Shown here piece after piece: positions 15,665 to 23,237 of a DNA stretch of 64,000 nt. How positions within the stretch are numbered: the first letter of the stretch is position 1; the number at the start of each line of letters is the position of its first letter. The stretch spans positions 558,001-622,000 of the forward strand of contig OZ242033.1 in the NCBI GenBank assembly GCA_965205155.1, in the 5' to 3' direction. Position numbers and translations under genes: made by a program. The DNA is from Aldehydirespirator sp965205155. GTDB lineage: Bacteria; Actinomycetota; Acidimicrobiia; Acidimicrobiales; Aldehydirespiratoraceae. The notes below the pieces were generated by a model that was not told the origin of the DNA, did no database searches, and saw only the letters and a program-made list of their open reading frames with translations.

Positions 15665-16513
15665 CTACGCGACTGGAACCTGGTAGGCCATGCCCAGCAC
15701 CCCCTGGCCGGCGTGGGTGCCCACCACCGGCCCGACCTTGCACACCCGGATGTCGCCGGAGTGGACTTCGGCGAGCATCTCGCAGAAGCCGCCCACGTCG
15801 GGAGCCTCGCCGTGCATGACGGTGAGATGCTCCACCGGCTCGGCGGCTCGCAGGGTGTCGCGCAGCCATCCGAGCGCCTTGCGACGGGTCCGCTGCTTGG
15901 CGGCCTCCTCCACTTGGCCGCTGGAAATGTCGACGATGGGCTTGATCGACAGCATCGAGCCCAGCAGAGCCTGGGCGCCGCCGATGCGTCCCCCCTTGCG
16001 GAGGTTCTCCAGCGTGTCGAGGGTGCCGAACACGTGGGTTCGCTCCGAGGCGTCCGCCACGAAAGCCTCGATGGCGTCCGCGCTGGCGCCGTCGGCGGCC
16101 ATGCGGGCCGCTTGCAGGACCAGCGTGCCCAGTCCGGCCGTGACCGACCGGCTGTCCAGGACCCGGATGTCGGCGCTGTCGCCGGCCGCGTCGATGGTGC
16201 TGACGGCCTGCACCGCGGATTGCATCGTGGCCGAGATGGCCGCCGACAGGTTGATGCATACCACAGCCTCGCAGCCGGCATCCAGGCACCGCCGGAAGGC
16301 CTGTTCGAACCGTCCGGGTGACGGGGCTGCGGTCTGCGGCAGCTCTTCGGCCGAAGCCATCCGCCGGTAGAAGTCCTCCACCGTGATCTGCTCGCGGTCA
16401 ACGAACTCGTCGGTTCCGAAGCGGATGAACAGGGGGACGACCTCGACGTTGAGTCCGGCGAGTTCGTCGTCGTGTAGGTCGCAGGAGCTGTCGGTGACGA
16501 TGCCAACGGTCAT
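15665..16513 (-). CDS. DegV family fatty-acid-binding protein
   Basis: 282 residues of the DegV family; characterised members (FakB) bind fatty acids and present them to a fatty acid kinase. The hallmark start VGIVTDSSCDLHDDEL is present, followed by VVPLFIRFGTDEFVDREQI and the SPGRFEQAFR segment with the TAAPSP lipid-binding loop, INLSAAISATMQSA, VLDSRSVTAGLG and the late GPVVGTHAGQGVLG motif. ATG 16513 is preceded by an AGGACC-type site. No FakA-like DAK kinase is in the window. Upstream of the sigma gene on the same strand. Confidence 0.92.
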   Translation of the reverse strand: MTVGIVTDSSCDLHDDELAGLNVEVVPLFIRFGTDEFVDREQITVEDFYRRMASAEELPQTAAPSPGRFEQAFRRCLDAGCEAVVCINLSAAISATMQSAVQAVSTIDAAGDSADIRVLDSRSVTAGLGTLVLQAARMAADGASADAIEAFVADASERTHVFGTLDTLENLRKGGRIGGAQALLGSMLSIKPIVDISSGQVEEAAKQRTRRKALGWLRDTLRAAEPVEHLTVMHGEAPDVGGFCEMLAEVHSGDIRVCKVGPVVGTHAGQGVLGMAYQVPVA

Positions 16514-16557
16514 GTCAGGTCCTCGTGTCGCGGGTTGTGGATCGAAGGTAGCACCCG

Positions 16558-17262
16558 TCAGGTGAGGGCGCGGTGCATGACGGCGAGGCGGTCGGGCTCG
16601 ATGCGGAAGCCGCATCGCCGGTACAGAGCAAGGGCTCGCTCGTTGTCGGGCGGCGTGTTGACCAGCGCGGTTCGCGCCCCTCCCCGTCGCAGCCATGCCA
16701 GCGCGTCCGATACGAGCACAGTGCCCAGGCCGAGGCCCTGGCAGTGGTCAGCCACCGCCAGCCGTTGCAGGTAACCCATCGATCCCGCCCGGCCGGTGAT
16801 GCTGTACGCCGTCACCTCCGGGCTCCGGATCACTCGCCATCGACTGAACGGAGTAGCGGTACGGGCCTCGTGGAGGCCGTCAGCGTCGAGTCGCCAGAAC
16901 GACGGGAAAGCCCCGGCGTCGACCCGCAGAACGCCGTCGGTGTCTCGGTGCCGGGCCCTCTTGGTGCGCCGGCCGGGGCGGGGGAGCCTGGGGGAGGTGG
17001 CCAGATCCTGGCTCAGAGCGGTGAGTTCAGAGCGAATGCCGAACCCGTCGGCGACGAGCCGGTCGCGTGCCAACGGGGCAACTGCAGAAGTAATGACCGC
17101 CCGGTACCCGAGATGCTGGAGCCGGTCACGCACGGAGGCCAGCACCGAGGGCTCGAGAGTCGGCGCGGCGGTGACGGGGGCCAGATACGCGACGTCATGG
17201 TGGCCCTGCCAGGATCCGACGCGAAATCGCGCCGGGCCGATCCTCAAGGAGGTCAACACCAC
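16558..17262 (-). CDS. GNAT family N-acetyltransferase
   Basis: About 234 residues. The C-terminal GNAT domain shows MGYLQRLAVADHCQGLGLGTVLVSDALAWL (acetyl-CoA-binding Q/RxxGxG/A type QGLGLG) and NERALALYRRCGF. The N-terminal 100 residues may be a degenerate second GNAT half. The frame is open to 17406, but I start at GTG 17262 (VVLTSLRIGPARF) so that it does not run through the divergent deacetylase start; this is uncertain. Substrate unknown. Its neighbour in the opposite direction is a histone-deacetylase-like enzyme, so an acetylation/deacetylation pair is possible but unproven. Confidence 0.8.
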   Translation of the reverse strand: MVLTSLRIGPARFRVGSWQGHHDVAYLAPVTAAPTLEPSVLASVRDRLQHLGYRAVITSAVAPLARDRLVADGFGIRSELTALSQDLATSPRLPRPGRRTKRARHRDTDGVLRVDAGAFPSFWRLDADGLHEARTATPFSRWRVIRSPEVTAYSITGRAGSMGYLQRLAVADHCQGLGLGTVLVSDALAWLRRGGARTALVNTPPDNERALALYRRCGFRIEPDRLAVMHRALT

Positions 17263-17339
17263 GAGTTCAACGATATGCGCCGGCCCTGACTGTGGCCGCT
17301 GCCCGGGCGCGCCCCCGGATTCACCGCCGGGGCACAAGG

Positions 17340-17352
17340 TACGATCCGGGCC
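17340..17352 (+). promoter_or_regulatory. Possible -10 element for a leaderless deacetylase transcript
   Basis: TACGAT at 17340-17345 lies seven bases ahead of the GTG start at 17353, the spacing expected when transcription begins at the start codon. No good -35 box is seen. Tentative. Confidence 0.3.
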
Positions 17353-18402
17353 GTGCTGGTGATCACCGACGAGCGCTTCCTCGATCATGACACCGGATTG
17401 CGACATCCCGAGAGGCCCGACCGGTTGAGGGCGGCCCTGGCCGGTGTGGCCGCGGTCGACGCCGAGTTGCTCTCGGACAGTTGCACACCGAGACGAGCGG
17501 AGCGATCAGAGCTGGAGCTAGTGCACAGCCCGGAGATGATCGACCGGGTGGCCGGCATCGCGGCGCGTGGCGGCGGGCACCTGGATCCCGACACTCCCAT
17601 GGGGTCGGCCAGCTTCGATGCGGCCCTCCTCGCGGCCGGAGCGGTCCTGTCGGCAGTGGAGCAACTCGGGTCCGGGGTCTCAACGCGGGACGGGGCTGAG
17701 CCCGGTGATGCCGGGTCGGCGAGCCGAGAGGCCGAGGCCTATTGCATCGTGCGGCCACCGGGGCACCACGCCACACCCTCGACCTCGATGGGCTTCTGCC
17801 TGTTCAACTCGGTTGCCGTGGCCGCGGCGTCGTTGGCCGCGACCGGCCGGCGGGTCGCTGTCGTCGACGTGGATGCTCACCACGGCAACGGCACCCAGGA
17901 CGTGTTCCTTCATCGCGACGACGTTCTATATGCGTCGATTCACCAGTACCCCCTCTATCCGGGCACTGGCGCGCTCGGAGAGCGAGGCGTCGGGCCGGGC
18001 GCGGGCTGGACGATCAACGTGCCATTGCCTCCGGGTGCCACCGGCGAGGTGGCTCGGGCGGCGCTGGACGAAGCGATCATTCCGGTGGTGGAGCGGTTCG
18101 CCCCCGACTGGTTGTTGATATCGGCGGGCTACGACGGACATCGGGCCGACCCTCTCACCGGCCTGTGCTACTCGTCGTCGGACTACGGCGACTTCGTCCG
18201 CCGGCTGAAACCACTGGCGTCGAGGACGGTTGCGGTGCTCGAGGGTGGCTACGACCTCGAGGCGACACGCGCCTCGTCCTACGCGGTGGCCGGAGCATTG
18301 CTGGGCCTCGACTTGCGGCCCGAGCCTGCCAGCAGCACCGGCCCGGGCATGGAGGTCGTGCGAGCCGCGGCCCGCCTCGCGGCTGGCGACGAGGTGCAGT
18401 GA
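17353..18402 (+). CDS. Histone deacetylase family protein (class II / acetoin-utilisation type)
   Basis: 349-residue zinc-dependent amidohydrolase. Active-site motifs are all present: HPERPDRL at the N-terminus, IVRPPGHHA, GFCLFNSVAVAA, VDVDAHHGNGTQ (zinc aspartate and histidine), SAGYDGHRADPL (second zinc aspartate) and LEGGYDL. Bacterial members deacetylate polyamines, acetoin-pathway enzymes or acetyl-lysine; the substrate here cannot be told. The GTG start at 17353 has no ribosome-binding site and the transcript may be leaderless. Its stop overlaps the GTG of the next gene, pcnA. Confidence 0.93.
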   Translation: MLVITDERFLDHDTGLRHPERPDRLRAALAGVAAVDAELLSDSCTPRRAERSELELVHSPEMIDRVAGIAARGGGHLDPDTPMGSASFDAALLAAGAVLSAVEQLGSGVSTRDGAEPGDAGSASREAEAYCIVRPPGHHATPSTSMGFCLFNSVAVAAASLAATGRRVAVVDVDAHHGNGTQDVFLHRDDVLYASIHQYPLYPGTGALGERGVGPGAGWTINVPLPPGATGEVARAALDEAIIPVVERFAPDWLLISAGYDGHRADPLTGLCYSSSDYGDFVRRLKPLASRTVAVLEGGYDLEATRASSYAVAGALLGLDLRPEPASSTGPGMEVVRAAARLAAGDEVQ

Positions 18403-19673
18403 GGGCAGAGGCCCGCGACGCGCTCTCGGCCGCGCTGTCTGCTGCGTCCGGCCTGAAGCGGCTCTTCGATGCTGCCGGGTATCGGCTGTTCCTGGTGGGC
18501 GGAGTTGTGCGTGAGGCTGTCGCCGGTCGCTTCGGATCCGGAGCCGATCTCGACTGCACAACCGACGCCCGACCGGCAGCAGTGCGGCGGATCGTCAGCC
18601 GAGTGGCCACGTCGCTGTGGACCCAGGGCGAGCGATTCGGCACCATCGGATGCGTCGTGGACGGGCGGGCCTTCGAGATCACCACCCACCGCGCCGAGCG
18701 CTATGAGGCGGACTCGCGCAAGCCCGTGGTCGCCTTCGGCGACGACGTGATCGGTGACCTTGCCCGTCGCGACTTCACCGTCAACGCCATGGCCGTCGAC
18801 ACCGCCGACGGCACCCTGATCGACCCGTACGGCGGGCGCGACGACCTTGCCGCGAGAGTGCTGCGCACGCCGCTCGATCCCGCCGTCTCGTTCGGCGACG
18901 ATCCCTTGCGCATGCTGCGAGCGGCCCGTTTCATTGCCAGCCACGGGCTGGTACCCGATGGCGCCCTCGTCGCTGCGGTGCAGGCCATGGTCGATCGGCT
19001 CGACATCGTGGCGGTGGAGCGAGTCCGCGATGAGCTTGAGAAGCTGTTGCTGCTCGACGATCCGTCGGAGGGCTTCCGCTTCCTGTCTCACACCGGCCTG
19101 ATCGAGCGGGTGATTGCCGATCTGACCCTAGAAGACGTCGCGGGAATGGGCCGCATCACCGCGGCAGTGACCGCCGAGCCGACCTCTCGCTGGGCTTCTC
19201 TGTTCGTTGGCGACTCAGCCGAGGCTGCGGCCGCCGGCTTGCGCAGGCTGCGCTGCTCGAACGCGCTGGTCTCGTCTGCGGCCGGGCTGGTAGCGGCTCG
19301 AGCCCGATTGGCGGAGACCGGGAGCAGCCGCCCCGAGGTGCGCCGGTTCGTTCACGCATGCCGGGTGCCGGTGGATACCGTGCTCGCCTTCGCCGAGGCG
19401 GTGGCCACCGCGTCCGGCGAGTCGAAGGATCGGCTGCTCGACTTCGCGGACACCCTCGCCGAGCTGCGAAGAATCGAGGACGTCGACAACTTCGCGCTTC
19501 CTGTCGACGGTGACGAAGTCATGGCCGCGCTCGGTCTAGCTCCCGGTCCCGAGGTCGGCCGGGCGCTTGATTTCCTGCGTGAGCGAGCCTTCGAGCACGG
19601 CCCGTCCAGCAAGCCCGACACGGTGGATGCCCTGCAGCGGTGGCGGGCCACGAACTACTCTGCCGGATCGTGA
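18399..19673 (+). CDS. pcnA: CCA tRNA nucleotidyltransferase
   Basis: 424-residue class II nucleotidyltransferase that adds or repairs the 3'-CCA of tRNA. Motifs: FLVGGVVREAVAG, catalytic DLDCTTD, RRDFTVNAMAVD, DPYGGRDDL and DDPLRMLRAARF. The frame is open far upstream, but GTG 18399 overlaps the deacetylase stop and gives the expected N-terminus. The C-terminal half shows no HD-hydrolase motif, unlike many actinobacterial homologues that fuse an HD domain. In mycobacteria pcnA lies in the same neighbourhood as sigM, which supports the identification. Confidence 0.93.
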   Translation: MRAEARDALSAALSAASGLKRLFDAAGYRLFLVGGVVREAVAGRFGSGADLDCTTDARPAAVRRIVSRVATSLWTQGERFGTIGCVVDGRAFEITTHRAERYEADSRKPVVAFGDDVIGDLARRDFTVNAMAVDTADGTLIDPYGGRDDLAARVLRTPLDPAVSFGDDPLRMLRAARFIASHGLVPDGALVAAVQAMVDRLDIVAVERVRDELEKLLLLDDPSEGFRFLSHTGLIERVIADLTLEDVAGMGRITAAVTAEPTSRWASLFVGDSAEAAAAGLRRLRCSNALVSSAAGLVAARARLAETGSSRPEVRRFVHACRVPVDTVLAFAEAVATASGESKDRLLDFADTLAELRRIEDVDNFALPVDGDEVMAALGLAPGPEVGRALDFLRERAFEHGPSSKPDTVDALQRWRATNYSAGS

Positions 19674-20128
19674 AGCCGAATCCGTTCAGCCTGGCCGCCG
19701 CCGGCAGCGCCGCGCCGGACGGAGCGGTTCCTGCCACTGAGGGCACGGCCGGGCCGGACGGATCGATGGGCGCGACCGTGGACTACCGGCTGTCGAGGGC
19801 GGCCACTCTGAGAGCATGGAAGTCGGGCCAGCTGGGCCGGCACGAGGTCTGTGACGCCCAACGTGAGCTGCACCGCAACGCGGAGTTCTGCGGTCAGCCC
19901 ACCGGCCGCGAGTGTCCGGTGTGCGCGGCCGCGGGCCTCGTCGAGGTCACGTATGTGTTCGGCTCGCGACTGCCCAAGCACGGCCGTTGCGTGACGACCC
20001 GTGCGGAGATGCAGCGTTTGCAGCACCGTGCCAGCGTCTCGACCGGCTACGTGGTCGAGGTCTGCACGGACTGCGGCTGGAACCACTTGGTGCGCCGGTA
20101 CACCCTCGGCGGCAAGCGCTCGGCCTGA
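19670..20128 (+). CDS. DUF5318 family zinc-ribbon-like protein
   Basis: 152 residues. The conserved part starts at VDYRLSRAATLRAWKSGQLGRHEVCDA and includes two cysteine pairs, ECPVC and EVCTDCGWNHLVRRY, typical of the actinobacterial DUF5318 family of unknown function. GTG 19670 overlaps the pcnA stop (GTGA) and is taken as the start; ATG 19766 (MGATVDYRL) would remove a Gly/Ala-rich leader and fit the family length better. A possible role as a small metal- or nucleic-acid-binding protein is only a guess from the cysteines. Confidence 0.8.
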   Translation: MKPNPFSLAAAGSAAPDGAVPATEGTAGPDGSMGATVDYRLSRAATLRAWKSGQLGRHEVCDAQRELHRNAEFCGQPTGRECPVCAAAGLVEVTYVFGSRLPKHGRCVTTRAEMQRLQHRASVSTGYVVEVCTDCGWNHLVRRYTLGGKRSA

Positions 20129-20138
20129 AGGGTCCCGT

Positions 20139-20168
20139 TTGCGCTCCTGGCGCGCCGGACGATAGCCT
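20139..20168 (+). promoter_or_regulatory. Possible panB promoter
   Basis: TTGCGC at 20139-20144 and TAGCCT at 20163-20168 are separated by 18 bases and lie about 50 bases upstream of panB. The -10 hexamer resembles others in this window (TACCCT, TAGCGT). Tentative; read by eye only. Confidence 0.35.
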
Positions 20169-20217
20169 GCGGGCACCGCTGGCAGCCGCCGCGCGCTGGA
20201 CGGGAAAGGAGCATCCG

Positions 20218-21063
20218 ATGGGCACGCTCTCGGCGCCCTCCATACGGGTACGCAAGGTTCGCGATGGTGCTGATCCTCTCGTGATGGTCACGGCGTACGA
20301 CGCGCCGAGCGCCCGGGTCGTGGACGAGGCCGGCGCCGACCTGATCCTGGTCGGCGACTCTCTGGCCATGGTGGTGCTCGGCTACGACGACACCCTTCAG
20401 GTAACGGTCAAGGACATGGCCCATCACGTCGCCGCAGTGGCCAGGACCGAGCCCGATGCCCACATCGTGGGCGACCTGCCATGGATGAGCTACCACATGT
20501 CGCCTTCCAAGACGGTCCAGAACGCGGCGCGGCTCATCAGGGCCGGTGCCCATTCGGTGAAGCTGGAGGGTGGCCGCAAGCGCTTGCCGATGATCGAGCG
20601 CATCTGCGATGCCGAGATCCCGGTGATGGGACACATCGGCCTCACGCCCCAGTCGGTGCACGCGATGGGCGGCTTCAAGGTCCAGGGCCGCAAGGCTGAG
20701 GCGGCCCGCCGGCTGGTGCAGGCGGCCAAGTCGCTGGCGCACGCCGGCTGCTACGCCATCGTCCTCGAGGGTGTTCCGGTACAGGTGGCCGAGATGGTCA
20801 CCGAGGCGGTGGAGATTCCCACGATCGGCATCGGCGCCGGCCCGCACTGCGACGGCCAGGTGCTCGTCTACCACGATCTGCTGGGCTTCGAGCAACGGCT
20901 GGCGCCGAAGTTCGTGCGCCGCTACGCGGATCTGCACACCGCCGCGACGGAGGCGGTGAGGCGCTTCTCCGACGATGTGCGCTCCGGGTCCTTCCCCACC
21001 CTGGAGGAGTCGTATCACCTGTCGGAGGCGGAACTGGCCGCGCTCGGAGCGGCCGGCTTCTGA
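20218..21063 (+). CDS. panB: 3-methyl-2-oxobutanoate hydroxymethyltransferase
   Basis: 281-residue enzyme of pantothenate (coenzyme A) synthesis; transfers a hydroxymethyl group from methylene-tetrahydrofolate to 2-oxoisovalerate. Motifs: VMVTAYDAPSARVVDEAGAD, LVGDSLAMVVLGYDDTL, VGDLPWMSY, SVKLEGG, VMGHIGLTPQSVHAMGGF, IVLEGVP and TIGIGAGPHCDGQVLV, with metal-binding aspartates in the first two. ATG 20218 follows AAAGGA. No other pan gene is in the window. Confidence 0.97.
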   Translation: MGTLSAPSIRVRKVRDGADPLVMVTAYDAPSARVVDEAGADLILVGDSLAMVVLGYDDTLQVTVKDMAHHVAAVARTEPDAHIVGDLPWMSYHMSPSKTVQNAARLIRAGAHSVKLEGGRKRLPMIERICDAEIPVMGHIGLTPQSVHAMGGFKVQGRKAEAARRLVQAAKSLAHAGCYAIVLEGVPVQVAEMVTEAVEIPTIGIGAGPHCDGQVLVYHDLLGFEQRLAPKFVRRYADLHTAATEAVRRFSDDVRSGSFPTLEESYHLSEAELAALGAAGF

Positions 21064-21356
21064 GACGCCGGTCCGGCCGGCCGAGACTGGGAGGACTCTG
21101 GCGAGGCCCAGACCGTCGGGGCGTCTGGGGATGGCTTTGTGGATGGCTGGGGATGAACACCGACGGGAGAGGCCCTCACCTGGTTGGGACGCGAGAGACT
21201 CTCACCTGGTTGGGATGGGCCGGGCCGCCGATACCCTGCGCCCGACAGTGTGACCGGCTCCTGATCGGGGCCGGTCCGTTCAACAACACAGGATTCCCAA
21301 CCCTGCCCCGACGAGGGGCCCCGGCTCTGCCGGGTCCAGAGGGAGGTGCTTGCCCC
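21064..21356. promoter_or_regulatory. panB-rpsF spacer with candidate rpsF promoter and direct repeats
   Basis: No gene is seen. CTCACCTGGTTGGGA occurs twice (21175-21189 and 21201-21215), 26 bases apart. The second copy supplies TTGGGA (21210-21215), which with TACCCT at 21232-21237 (16-base spacer) forms a plausible promoter for the rpsF-ssb-rpsR-rplI operon. The repeated box could be a tandem operator or a duplicated -35 region. The remainder is GC-rich leader. Confidence 0.4.
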
Positions 21357-21701
21357 GTGCTGCGGGCCTACGAACTGATGATCATCATCGATTCCGATGT
21401 CGGCACGGCCGACGCGGACTCGGTGATCGCCCAAGTTGTCGACCTCGTCACCGGCGAGGGCGGGACCATCGTGTCCACCGACAACTGGGGCAGGCGCAAG
21501 TTCGCTTACAAGATCAACCACAAGACCGAGGGCACGTACGTGGTCTGGGAGATCGTGACGGCGACGGCCGGTCTTCCCGACACCGAACGACGGCTGCGGC
21601 TCGCGGACGACATCGTTCGCCACAAGCTTTTCAGGCTTCCCGACGCCGAGGCCGAGCGCCGCGGCCTCTTCGGGGAGGCCGTGCCGGCGGCAGCCGGCTG
21701 A
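21357..21701 (+). CDS. rpsF: 30S ribosomal protein S6
   Basis: 114 residues. YELMIIIDSDVGTADADSVI, the central WGRRKFAYKINHKTEGTYVVWEI and the late RRLRLADDIVRHKLFRL follow the S6 pattern. The GTG at 21357 lies nine bases after GGGAGGT; the frame is open further upstream but without homology. First gene of the rpsF-ssb-rpsR-rplI operon. Confidence 0.95.
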   Translation: MLRAYELMIIIDSDVGTADADSVIAQVVDLVTGEGGTIVSTDNWGRRKFAYKINHKTEGTYVVWEIVTATAGLPDTERRLRLADDIVRHKLFRLPDAEAERRGLFGEAVPAAAG

Positions 21702-21720
21702 GATCCGGAGGTTTACTTCA

Positions 21721-22191
21721 ATGGGATTCGACAACACCGTGACAGTCGTAGGCAACGTCACTCGGGACCCCGAGTTGCGATTCGCCCAGTCGGGAATGGC
21801 CATCGCCCAGTTCGGCGTGGCTTGGAACCGCAGGCGCCAGGACCAGGAGGACGAAGTGTCGTTCTTCGATGTCACCTGCTTCCGCCAGCTCGCCGAGAAC
21901 GTCGCCGAGTCCATTCGCAAGGGTGCCCGGGTGGTGATCTACGGCACTCTCCAGCAACGCAGTTGGGAGACGGACAGCGGCGACCGCCGCTCGAAGGTGG
22001 AGATACTGGCCGATGATGTGGCTCCCAGCCTGAAGTGGGCTACGGCCGCGATCACCAAGAATGAGCGGTCCGGGGGCGGCGACTACGGCCGCGGCGGCGG
22101 CTTCCGCGGCAACAGCGCCCCCAGGCCCGCGCCGAGCCGCGGCGACGGCGGTTCGGCCGGTCGTGCCGACCCTGACGACGAGCCGTTCTAA
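21721..22191 (+). CDS. ssb: Single-stranded DNA-binding protein
   Basis: 156 residues: an OB-fold domain of about 110 residues (NTVTVVGNVTRDPELRFAQSG, FFDVTCFRQLAENVAESI, GARVVIYGTLQQRSWE) followed by a Gly/Arg/Pro-rich linker and the acidic tip DPDDEPF used to recruit replication and repair proteins. The tip is PDDEPF rather than the DDDIPF of E. coli. Nineteen bases after rpsF with GGAGG near the ATG. Confidence 0.96.
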   Translation: MGFDNTVTVVGNVTRDPELRFAQSGMAIAQFGVAWNRRRQDQEDEVSFFDVTCFRQLAENVAESIRKGARVVIYGTLQQRSWETDSGDRRSKVEILADDVAPSLKWATAAITKNERSGGGDYGRGGGFRGNSAPRPAPSRGDGGSAGRADPDDEPF

Positions 22192-22202
22192 AGGAGACGC
22201 CA

Positions 22203-22628
22203 GTGGCCAAGAGCAAAGTGCGGGGCAAGAACCGCGACAACAACCGCCGCGCCAAGAAGAAGGTGAGCTTCCTCACTACTGAGGGGATCACCTACGTCGA
22301 CTGGAAGAACGAGAAGCTGCTGCGGAAGTTCATGTCCGAGCGGGCGAAGATCCGAGCCCGGCGCGTCACCGGCAACAACGCCCAGCAGCAGAAGCTCGTC
22401 GCCGATGCCATCAAGCTGGCCCGTGAGATGGCCCTGGTCCCCTACTCGAACAGGGTCACGACCCAGCGCCAGAACAAGGACCGCGATGGCCGTGGCCGCG
22501 CCGCCGGTCCGGTGCCGCGTCCCTCGACCCCGCCTCCTGCGGGCACAACGCCGGAGGAGATGGACCATGCGGCCACAGAGGAGCTCGTCGATGTCATGGC
22601 TGCCGGTGCGGGGGAGGACCGGGGATGA
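22203..22628 (+). CDS. rpsR: 30S ribosomal protein S18 with C-terminal extension
   Basis: 141 residues. The S18 core is residues 1-85: KKKVSFLTTEGITYVDWKNEKLLRKFMSERAKIRARRVTGNNAQQQKLVADAIKLAREMALVPYSN. It is the cysteine-free form. After it come about 56 extra residues, first Arg/Gly/Pro-rich then acidic (EEMDHAATEELVDVMAAGAGEDRG); S18 usually ends soon after the PYSN motif. GTG 22203 follows AAAGGAG. The last bases overlap the rplI ATG, so the extension is what brings the stop up to the next start. Confidence 0.93.
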   Translation: MAKSKVRGKNRDNNRRAKKKVSFLTTEGITYVDWKNEKLLRKFMSERAKIRARRVTGNNAQQQKLVADAIKLAREMALVPYSNRVTTQRQNKDRDGRGRAAGPVPRPSTPPPAGTTPEEMDHAATEELVDVMAAGAGEDRG

Positions 22629-23077
22629 AGGTCGTGCTGCGGGCTGATGTGGACGGGCTGGGCCGCAAGGGAGACATTTGCGACGTTGCCGCGGGCTACG
22701 CACGCAACTACCTGGTTCCCAAGGGCCTGGCTCTGAAGTCCTCACCCGGCGCCGCGCGGCAGGCCGAAGCGATGCGGCGCAGCGCCGCGATGCGCAGGGC
22801 GGCCGACCGCGCCGACGCCGAGGAGATCGCGGTGAGGTTGGCGCCGGCCGTTCTGACGGTACCGGCCCGGGCTGCGGAGTCCGGGCACCTCTACGGCTCG
22901 GTGGGACCGGCCGACATCGTGGCTGCGGTGGAGGACCAGGTGGGGGCGGTGGTCGACAGCAAGGCCGTGGCTCTGGACGCCCCCATCAGGGAGACCGGCT
23001 CTCACACTGTGCTGTTCCAGCTCCACGCCGACGTGGAAGTACCGGTGACCGTCGAGGTGACGGCCCAGGCCGACTGA
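22625..23077 (+). CDS. rplI: 50S ribosomal protein L9
   Basis: 150 residues. The N-terminal L9 domain is typical (VVLRADVDGLGRKGDICDVAAGYARNYLVPKGLA), followed by the connecting helix and the C-terminal domain with LYGSVGPADIVAAVE. ATG 22625 overlaps the rpsR stop (ATGA). End of the ribosomal operon; a 160-bp spacer without a recognisable terminator precedes dnaB. Confidence 0.96.
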   Translation: MKVVLRADVDGLGRKGDICDVAAGYARNYLVPKGLALKSSPGAARQAEAMRRSAAMRRAADRADAEEIAVRLAPAVLTVPARAAESGHLYGSVGPADIVAAVEDQVGAVVDSKAVALDAPIRETGSHTVLFQLHADVEVPVTVEVTAQAD

Positions 23078-23237
23078 GGGAGGCTGAGGGGAAACCCACA
23101 GCTCTCCACATCTGCTCCAGGAAATCCCCGACCAGTCCACCGCGGCGGGCGCGAATTCCCCAGCGCCATGCCCAGTGTCGAGTTACTCATGTCACAGGGG
23201 GTCGGTACCGTCGTGACGTCATGGCGGGCATGGCGGT

